Below are positions 55,575-64,000 of a stretch of DNA of 64,000 bases, piece by piece. Positions within the stretch are counted from its first letter, which is position 1. Every line of letters begins with the position of its first letter. The position numbers were made by a program, and so were the translations under genes. The notes below the pieces were generated by a model. The model was not told where the DNA came from. It searched no databases and was given only the letters and a program-made list of their open reading frames with translations. Source of the stretch: Ipomoea triloba (taxonomy: Eukaryota; Streptophyta; Magnoliopsida; Solanales; Convolvulaceae); contig NC_044917.1 of the NCBI RefSeq assembly GCF_003576645.1, forward strand, positions 23,280,280-23,344,279, written 5' to 3'.

Positions 55575-58500
55575 TTACTCTCCTTTAATGTGTTGCGGGC
55601 GGTTATGGAAGAGGATGAAACCCATTGAGACTGCCATTCCCACCAAGTACCCAACCATAGCTCCATAAGTTACACAGATTGGCCATTCCTGCATATAATA
55701 AAGATTCTCATAATTTGTTGACCATCATTAGTTTGGGGTGAAAAATGAATGGGCTTAATAATTAAGTAGAGCATTTACTCATCAAAACTCATTGAAAAAT
55801 CATGTAGATTAGTTTTGATGGTGCTACAAATTTCCAAGCAAAAGATACAAATTTATTTGCATTGAAATGGAAAAAGTAATTGGAAGTCCCTAAAAGAGTA
55901 AAAGGTGTGATTTTATTCAATTTAGCCCCTTTACTAGAGTTTTAGACATGTTGTCCCAATATTAATAATTTAATATTAGTATAAATGAGAACAATTACTA
56001 ATCCAGTTAGACAAAGCAATTTGCAATGTTGATGTGTAAGTGACCTGACATTAACATGTTAGCATCTATTCATGTGGCATTGCTGGGGTCAGCATTTACA
56101 ATTTCCAATATTAAAAAATGAATAGAATAAAAATATTTATTTTATTTTTTAGCAACGTTAACCATTAACCTGTTAATGACATAGGCCTGACATAGTGACA
56201 TGTTAAAATATCCTATCACAGCATTTATAATTTTCAATAAAAAAAATTAAATTATATAAAAAATATTCCATTTATTTTAAAAATATTGTAAATTATAAAT
56301 GTTGACATGGCAATGCTATACCAACATATTATGACATGCCAAAGCCATGTCACTAACCAGTTAGCAAGTTAGCATTGTTGATTGCCCCATCTAATGGATT
56401 AATGATTGTCCTCAATTTCATCATTTCAATAATACAATGACAAAACTGACCAAAATCTGTGAAAATGGAATAAATTTTAAAAAGTTGTATACTGCAGGGA
56501 CTTTTAAAGTACTTTGACTACATTGGGACGTGCCATTTACATATCTATAACTAGGGAAAAGTATTAGAGAATGAGAGCTTATCAAATAAGAGATAAATAC
56601 AGCAGAACCAATTCTAGTCATTGTCACAAGTGAAATGATAAAAAATTATGTTATTGTCTATGGATAGTACCCAACTACTTTTGACTTAGTTGCAGAGCTA
56701 CATCATAAATTAAATGAATGTATCTTGCTTAAGTCATTAAGGCAGATTCACCCCCAAATTCACAGATAGACCAATAACAGACAAGACAAGTTTAATTTCT
56801 TGGAGTAAACTATCAGAGTAAAATGACAAGGGAATAATACCTGCCATGGCCTTTCCCAATCAAGGGGCATTGGCCAAGCACCAAACCATGCTCCAATAAT
56901 GGCACCATGGGCAGGAAAGAAGACCATATAATCTATGTTTTTAGCTGGCCTACACACCAGTAACATTAGATATCATTAAATAGCTGTGCAAATATATTCT
57001 GTACCAACTACCAAGACTACTACATTAGATATCTAAAGCAGGAATGAAGTTGTAAAGCTTACTTTGTTTGAGCAAATATACGGTGCCAATCAGTCCATGA
57101 TGAACCAAAAACAGTAGCTGCCGGAACAAACTGTCAGCATAGCAGCAGGAGAAAAGATTAGATCATGTGTAATGCATCTTCAGACATGTACACAATTACA
57201 CCATTAAGTCATGGCATTGAGTGGCCCCAGCTATCAAAAGAACATCTAAGATGAATAGGCTACATAATATATACTTACAGTGAAGACTGACATAACAAGG
57301 GACCAATACAAGGTCATGCCTAAGTACCTGTTAACAGGATGAAAACCTAATTAAATTAAAGAAAAAGGTGATCAAGAACCATTAAATTTCATTGATTCAA
57401 TCATTATAGACTTATAGAGTTATAGTGAAGCTGTAGTCACAGTTGAGGTTGGACATAAAATTACAAAATGAATCTTGATGGTGGATATCTCAAAACAACC
57501 TCAACACTAGACTAAGTTTATAATGTGTTCTTTATTGAAGCAGATATGAAGAAGTAACAAATGGTGACCCTTTTAACAATGAAAAAAATACTCAAGTACC
57601 CTGTACCTGATGAATATAGGTATCAGATAGATCAAAGCCAATTTCGTCCAACCTCAACTATGGCATTGGTTTTAAATCACTATGACAGACTAAAAAGATG
57701 TTCTTATTGCCACATACTGAAAGCCAACAGGTGCTCCCAAAATAATAGCCCCCACTGCAATCATAGCGGCCCCTACAATTATGAAACAACATAAAGCAAT
57801 ACTAACATCAGTCACCCTAAACAGTTTTGTTTACTGAGGAAGAAATATGATTATGAAACTGACTAAAATTGGTTTTCCAAAAGGTTTTCAAACTTCCAAA
57901 GGATAGCCAACTCAAAATATTGTTCTGCTACACACATAGGTTATCTCCAAATAGTAGGACAAAATTCCAAGGTCTCCAAGAAAATGAAGTAGATGAGGTA
58001 GATCTAAACATAGGTCCTTCAGAGCATGAAAGTATATATCCGCAATAGCACTTTAAATAAAAAATTTGACATTTGTTTCTAACTTCAAGAATTGTCTGTG
58101 TCAATTTTTCTTTTAAGGAAAATCAACAAATATAGAACATTTCTCTGTCTTGTCGAGCAAATCCTAAACAACAGCAAATACATACAGTGTATGGATAAAA
58201 CTTCCTTTCATGTCATATCAACAGGAAAAAAGCCAGATGAATGTGCATGCACCAGACAAAGGAGCAGCCACATTTATAATGTACATACATACAGTACATG
58301 AATTTATTGCTGAAATTGCGTAAGGATAACAAAAATATTTAAAAAATAATTTCATGACTAACCAACTGGAAGACCCAATAAACCTCGTCCCAAAGCTTTG
58401 AAGTACTGTTGAACGCCGAAATGGAAAAAAAAATTCAAATATATTCCATATAAATCCAGAAAAAAAAAAGAGTAAATAAGATAGGAAGTCCAGCAAGCTT

Positions 58501-58850
58501 ACAGAGCATCGATCCGAATCATGTCGAAAGAGACTGTAAAGCAGGATCACTACGGGAGACTCAGACGCCTGTGAAACCAAATTCAATTACTAAATTAGAG
58601 TGAGAAAACAAAATATAGGAATAAATGCATGAAGTAGTGAAGGTGATACCAAAATCAGACGGAGCGTTTGAGCCGGATTTGAGACGAGATCGGCAGAGTA
58701 AATATTGCGAGCGGCCCATAGTGCTGAAGCTAACCCTAGTCCACATATGAGATGTAGAAAACATGCTTTCAATGGAGATACGGACGATATGAAGTTTTTT
58801 CTTCCTTTTGGAGCTCCCACGTTGTGCTTTGGCTGTTTCTTCGTCGCCAT
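55575..58850 (-). pseudogene. PIGF: PIG-F/GPI11 homologue, eight exons, one-base frameshift in exon 5
   Basis: Exons on the minus strand are 58850-58650, 58568-58503, 58405-58363, 57772-57718, 57328-57279, 57130-57063, 56949-56841 and 55688-55575. All introns are GT-AG. The encoded parts match PIG-F, the ER membrane partner of the ethanolamine-phosphate transferases in GPI-anchor synthesis: an N-terminal hydrophobic segment (FLHLICGLGLASALWAARN), WTDWHRIFAQTK, GAIIGAWFGAWPMPLDWERP and WPICVTYGAMVGYLVG. Exon lengths sum to 706 nt, one more than 235 codons. The extra base is in a GGGG run at 57299-57302 (CCCC in sense), after YWS. Without it the frame gives 234 residues, a normal length. With it a stop soon follows in exon 6. 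Everything else is intact, so this is either a very recent mutation or a sequencing error. Confidence 0.85.
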
Positions 58851-59570
58851 CGGTCCCCGTCGTCAACGAACGGTGCTACGGATAAGTTTTTCAGTTTGTT
58901 CAGTCGGGTCTTATTTGGGTCGCTCAATTGTTTTGGGCTTTTATCTTCGGCCGCATTGGCCTTTGTTACTTGCCCAATTTGGAAAAAGCCCATTTGGTCC
59001 GAGCTCGAGCCAACCGCTCGAGCTCGTTAAAAAGTGCCCTGCTCGAGCTCGTTCTCGAGCTTTCAAAGTGGAGCTCGACTTTGAAAAATAGGAAATAGGA
59101 AAACAGACCGACAACTACAGCATTTCCTTCTCATTCGTTTTATGCACACCATTTTTAACTAGGAAAAAAATTTAAAAAAACAGAATGCCCATCAGACAAA
59201 CAGTAGCCATTAACCAAATTACCAAAATAAAAAATATAATAATAAGTAAATATGCAGTTCAATTTCAGCAATTCAATTAAGGAAAATTTAGGCTAAAAGT
59301 ACCTGAAGTCCTGAACGTCGAAGGGCTGCGTCGCCAGTGGAGTGGTGGCTTGCTGCGTCGTCGGCGGAGTCACGGCTTGCTGCGTCGCCGGCGGACTCGC
59401 GGCTTGCTGCGTCGCCGGCAGTGGCTGCAAGAAGGAGCGGGAGGCGTAGTCTGAGAGAGTCGGGAGGAAGCGAGGGCTGTTTGCGATGGAATTAACTGAT
59501 TTAGGATTTTAGGTTTAGTATTTAGTCAACTTTTTTATTTTTATCTTTCAAAGTTCCAATAAAAAATATA
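58851..59570. other. Upstream of PIG-F: GAGCTCG-rich segment and GC-rich minisatellite
   Basis: 58998-59075 is filled with GAGCTCG/CGAGCTC words typical of subterminal parts of hAT-type MITEs. 59330-59425 has four copies of a 27-33 bp unit containing GGCTTGCTGCGTCGCCGGC. The two could be ends and core of one decayed element, but no paired inverted repeat or target duplication was found. No gene is supported. Confidence 0.45.
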
Positions 59571-59949
59571 TATATTTTATAATATATTAAATTATTAATT
59601 AATATCTATATATCTATATTTATATCTATATATCTATATATCTCTATATTCTATATTCTATATATCTATATATATATCTATATATATATATATTAAAACA
59701 GAAGTGTTAGCTTTCCAGCTCATTTTAGTCCAAGAATTTTGAAATCGGTCAACATAATTATATAATAATTTCTTATCAAAAATTCTAACATTCCTTATCA
59801 TTCTTTATCATTCCTTATTTATAGCTAAAATTGACAAAATATTCAAAATATGATTCCATTCCTTATTATTATACACGGAAATTAATGAAATATTTTATTC
59901 AATTCCATTCCCGTATGGATTCTTTAAACAAAATAGTTTAACTTGCGTA

Positions 59950-59996
<47 letters not shown>
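59571..59996. repeat. AT-rich microsatellites
   Basis: TATC/TA-type repeats span about 59595-59695, and a clean (AT)n of about 20 units spans 59957-59996. The sequence between (59697-59950) has no gene. Confidence 0.85.
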
Positions 59997-59997
<1 letters not shown>

Positions 59998-60343
59998 CTA
60001 TATGATGTATATTATAGTATTGAAAAAAATATTACTATATTATGTTAATGTACGTAATTAAATTCCTCTCATAATAATATTCAAATTACTATATGATGTA
60101 TATTATAGTATTCAAAAAAAAATATTACTATATTATGTTAATGTACGTAATTAAATTACTCTCATGATAATATTCAAAAAAAATAAAAATTCCAATAATC
60201 AAATTACTATGTGATGTATATTATAGTATTACAAAAAATATTACTATATTATGTTAATTTACGTAATTAAATTCCTTTCATGATAATATTCAAAAAAATA
60301 AAAATTCCAACAATCAAATTACTATATGATGTATATTATAGTA
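59995..60343. repeat. AT-rich tandem repeat, 90-115 bp units, left part
   Basis: Three and a half copies of a unit with TTACTATATGATGTATATTA, then ATTACTATATTATGTTAATG and ACGTAATTAAATTCCTCTCA. The array is interrupted at 60343 by a Helitron and resumes at 62464. Confidence 0.9.
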
Positions 60344-62463
60344 CTAGTATTTCCGTCCGTGCGTTGCACGGAATGGATTTGCTATAATATTTTAAGAATA
60401 TTTGGATCGATATACAATTATATAAATTATAACATCAAATATTATATAGCGCAATTGATGAAATTTGTTGGACCGATTATGTTTTCTGATGTTTTCCTTA
60501 CTTGAATTAAAGCAAATAACTGTCCAATTAACCGTGCGATGCACAGATAAATTTTTTATTATATATTTAGATAATAAAAATAAAGAAAAAATTATTAAAA
60601 AATTTAATATTGAACATGTACATTTATTTGATTATAAGATTAGTGCAAAAGTATTACTCATTGAATAACATATGACTTGTTTATCTACAACAATTACTTA
60701 TGTAATTATATTATTACTAAAATAAATATGGGAAAAATTAGAAATCATTTAATTATAATTATTATAAAAATAAATTCAACGACCAATGTTTAGTTTAATT
60801 ATCATAATAATTATTAGGCAATTATTAATAGTCAATTACGCTAATATATGTGTAATTATACTTTTATAACTTAAGTATATCCATGTTCACTGTATCGCAT
60901 TTAGTTTTTTCTTCCTCCTCGATATTTGAATGAATAGGAATTGTTTTTATTAATGGTATAGATTGCATTGCAGGGAAATATATGTACTGTATTATTACGA
61001 TTAGTAATTTTAATCTAGAATTGTATTACGAATAGGAACATACGAAAAAATATATTTTATTACGAATTGTATTACCATATTTTAACTTACAATTGTATTA
61101 CAAATAGGAATTCTATTAATATATTTTACAATATTACGCAGACCTTAATATTATAAGAGTCTTTTGGGCGGGAAGTTAAAGTTGATGAAATTATTTTTAT
61201 TAATAGTATAGATTGCATTGCATGGAAATATATGTACTGTATTATTACGATTAGTAATTTTAATCTAGAATTGTATTACGAATAGGAACGTACGAAAGAA
61301 TATATTTTATTACGAATTGTATTACCATATTTTAACTTACAATTGTATTACAAATAGGAACTCTATTACTATATTTTACAATATTACGCAGACCTTAATA
61401 TTATAAGAGTCTTTTGGGCGGGAAGTTAAAGTTGAGGAAATTGTTTTCATTAATAGTATAGATTGCATTGTAGGGAAATATATGTACTGTATTATTACGA
61501 TTAGTAATTTTAATCTAGAATTGTATTACGAATAGGAACGTACGAAAGAATATATTTTATTACGAATTGTATTACCATATTTTAACTTACAATTGTAATA
61601 CGAATAGGAATTCTATTACTATATTTTACAATATTACACAAATCTTAATAGTATAGGAGACTTTTGGGCGAGAAGTTAAAGTTGATGATATTGTTTTTAT
61701 TAATAGTATATATTGCATTGAAGGGAAACATAGGTACTGTATTATTACGATTAGTAATTTTAATCTAGAATTGTATTACGAATAGGAACGTACGAAAGAA
61801 TATATTTTATTACGAATTGTATTACCATATATTTTAACTTACAATTGTAATACGAATAGGAATTCTATTACTATATTTTACAATATTACACAAATCTTAA
61901 TAGTATAGGAGACTTTTGGGCGAGAAGTTAAAGTTGATGATATTGTTTTTATTAATAGTATATATTGCATTGAAGGGAAACATAGGTACTGTATTATTAC
62001 GATTAGTAATTTTAATCTAGAATTGTATTACGAATTGGAACGTACGAAAGAATATATTTTATTACGAATTGTATTACCATATTTTAACTTACAATTATAT
62101 TACGAATAGTATTCTATTACTATATTATACAATATTACGCAGACCTTAATATTATAGGAGTCTTTTGGGCTGGAAGTTAAAGTTGAGGATATTGTTTTTA
62201 TTAATAGTATAGATTGCATTGCAGCGAAATATATGTACTGTATTATTACGAATAGTAATTTTAATCTAGAATTGTATTACGAATAGGAACGTATGAAAGA
62301 ATATATTTTATTACGAATTGTATTACGATATTTTAACTTACAATTGTATTACGAATAGGAATTCTATTACTATATTTTACAATATTATGCACACCTTAAT
62401 ATTATAGGAGTCTTTTGGGCAGGAAGTTAAAGTTGATGATATTGTTTTTGTTAATAGTATAGA
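60344..62463 (-). mobile_element. Non-autonomous Helitron with six-fold 5' end array, 2.1 kb
   Basis: On the minus strand it starts TCTATACTATTAACAAAAA (62463 leftwards) and ends with a 6-bp-stem hairpin (60357-60371, CCGTGC AAC GCACGG), nine further bases and CTAG (60344-60347). The host bases are A and T on the two sides, and the interrupted tandem repeat reads on correctly across the site. No Rep/helicase is encoded: the only coding-size ORF (60465-60668) is AT-rich and unrecognised. From 60963 to 62463 the element is six head-to-tail monomers of 249-252 bp, each ending with the 5' terminus. Confidence 0.85.
60963..62463 (-). repeat. Six 250-bp monomers derived from the Helitron 5' end
   Basis: Copies of the terminus TATTAATAGTATAGA (plus strand) end at 60962 (preceding unit), 61212, 61462, 61712, 61964, 62213 and 62463. 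The two middle junctions (61712, 61964) read TATA instead of TAGA. Monomers share ATTGCATTGCAGGGAAATAT and TTTTGGGCGGGAAGTTAAAG and are about 90-95% alike by eye. Confidence 0.9.
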
Positions 62464-62513
62464 TTAAAAAATATTACTATATTATGTTAATATACGAAAT
62501 TAAATTCCTCTAA
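62464..62513. repeat. AT-rich tandem repeat, right part between two Helitrons
   Basis: 50 bp of the same repeat as 59995-60343 (ATATTACTATATTATGTTAA). It separates two oppositely oriented Helitrons. Confidence 0.85.
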
Positions 62514-64000
62514 TCTATACTATTAATAAAAATAATATCCTCAGTTTTAACTTCCCGCCCAAAACACTCCTATACTATTATGGCTTGCGTAATATTGTAA
62601 CCAAAACACTCCTATACTATTATGGCTTGCGTAATATTGTAAAATACGGTAATACAATTCCTATTGGCTTGCGTAATATTGTAAAATACGGTAATACAAT
62701 TCCTATTCGTAATACAATTGTATATTAAAATAGAATCTATACTATTAATAAAAACAATATCCAATAAAAACAATATCCTCAGTTTTAACTTCCCGTCCAA
62801 AACACTCCTATACTATTATGGCTTGCGTAATATTGTAACCAAAACACTCCTATACTATTATGGCTTGCGTAATATTGTAAAATACGGTAATACAATTCCT
62901 ATTGGCTTGCGTAATATTGTAAAATACGGTAATACAATTCCTATTCGTAATACAATTGTATATTAAAATAGAATCTATACTATTAATAAAAACAATATCC
63001 TCAGTTTTAACTTCCCGCCCAAAACACTCCTATACTATTATGGTTTGCGTAATATTGAAAAATATGGTAATACAATTCCTATTCGTAATACAATTGTAAA
63101 TTAAAATAGAATTACTAATAAAATATATATTTTTTCCTACGTTCCTATTCGTATTACAATTCTAGATTACAATTACTAATCGTAATAATACAGTATATAT
63201 ATTTCCCTGCAATGCAATCTATAATATTAATAAAAACAATATTCTCAATTTTAACTTTCCGCCTAAAATATTCCTATACTATTATGGTTTGCGTAGTATT
63301 GGAAAATATGGTAATACAATTCATATTCGTAATACAATTGTAAATTAAAATAGAATTCCTAATAAAATATATATTCAAATTGTAAATTAAAATAGAATTC
63401 CTAATAAAATATATATTCATTCCTACGTTCCTATTCGAATTCCTAATAAAATATATATTCATTCCTACGTTCCTATTCGTAATACAATTATAGATTAAAA
63501 TTATTAATCGTAATAATACAGTATATATATTTCTCTGCAATGCAATCTATACTATTAATAATAACTTTCCGCCTAAAATATTCCTATACTATTATGGTTT
63601 GCGTAGTATTGGAAAATATGGTAATACAATTCATATTCGTAATATAATTGTAAATTAAAATAGAATTCCTAATAAAATATATATTCAAATTGTAAATTAA
63701 AATAGAATTCCTAATAAAATATATATTCATTCCTACGTTCCTATTCGAATTCCTAATAAAATATATATTCATTCCTACGTTCCTATTCGTAATACAATTA
63801 TAGATTAAAATTATTAATCGTAATAATACAGTATATATATTTCTATGCAATGCAATCTATACTATTAATAAAAACAATATCCTCAGTTTTAACTTCCCGC
63901 CCAAAAGACTCCTATACAATTATGATTTGCGTAATATTAGAAAATACGGTAATACAATTCTTATTCGTAATACAATTGTAAATTAAAATAGAATTCCTAA
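62514..64000 (+). mobile_element. Second Helitron, same family, opposite orientation, truncated by window end
   Basis: It starts TCTATACTATTAATAAAAA after host A at 62513. The 5' terminus recurs with TC at 62736, 62974, 63218, 63546 and 63856, always after an A. Spacings are 222, 238, 244, 328 and 310 bp, so this array is less regular than the first. Units contain ACTTCCCGCCCAAAACACTC, the complement of the conserved block in the first Helitron. Two 310-330 bp units (63218-63545 and 63546-63855) share an internal 60-bp duplication. The 3' hairpin and CTAG end lie outside the window. Confidence 0.8.

Noticed and set aside
57279..57328. Alternative splicing as an explanation for the PIG-F frame break
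   Set aside because: I tried other nearby donors and acceptors for exons 4 to 6. None keeps both the GFQYLGMTLYWS and the VPAATVFGSSW segments in frame, so an extra base is the simpler reading.
58705..59091. 128-codon plus-strand ORF overlapping the PIG-F start
   Set aside because: It is antisense to exon 1 of the PIG-F gene, whose splice structure and conserved motifs explain the region.
59676..59720. A further Helitron 5' end (TCTATATATATATATATTAA)
   Set aside because: The match is within an AT microsatellite and no 3' hairpin/CTRR end or empty site could be paired with it.

Overview
This is plant nuclear DNA, most likely from a eudicot. The evidence is spliced genes with GT-AG introns, plant-type genes (a PIG-F homologue, a plant RING protein, a plant-specific PH-like protein) and dense nested LTR retrotransposons, Helitrons, MITEs and tRNA-derived SINEs. 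I saw no rRNA, functional tRNA, CRISPR or prokaryotic feature. The species cannot be named from what is here.

Layout. 1-18.6 kb is a nest of retrotransposons: the end of a Sirevirus-like Copia LTR (1-440), then the 3' tail of a Tat-lineage Ty3/Gypsy element (441-600 and 9289-10035), split by a complete non-autonomous LTR retrotransposon on the minus strand (601-9283, 2.6-kb LTRs, AGTAT target duplication). A second Tat-like element follows (10036-16634). It has a decayed RNase H fragment, two antisense ORF regions each with its own TATA box, a hAT-type MITE, a triplicated hairpin and an LTR. LTR-like debris runs from 16635 to 18468.

18.64-47.83 kb is a direct segmental duplication. Unit A (18640-26736) and unit B (37056-47825) each carry a complete six-exon copy of the same 550-residue gene, with ten amino-acid differences. 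Between them lie a fragment of a minus-strand Gypsy element, a degenerate 7.8-kb Copia element that contains a SINE, and a second SINE at the edge of unit B. Each unit serves as the empty site for insertions in the other. Unit A gained a solo LTR and a Helitron that holds a MITE. Unit B gained a chromodomain Gypsy element. Copy B also lacks 1.3 kb of promoter, and with it all CACGTG boxes.

47.8-59 kb is the most ordinary genic part, with two minus-strand genes: a seven-coding-exon RING-H2 protein (714 residues) and an eight-exon PIG-F homologue. The latter carries one extra base in exon 5 that breaks the frame.

59-64 kb is AT-rich repeat. It is dominated by two head-to-head Helitrons whose 5' ends are tandemly multiplied: six 250-bp monomers in the first, and six 5' starts in the second, which runs off the window. 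Splice structures were checked by hand for length and phase. Element identities rest on recognised motifs, without database searches.
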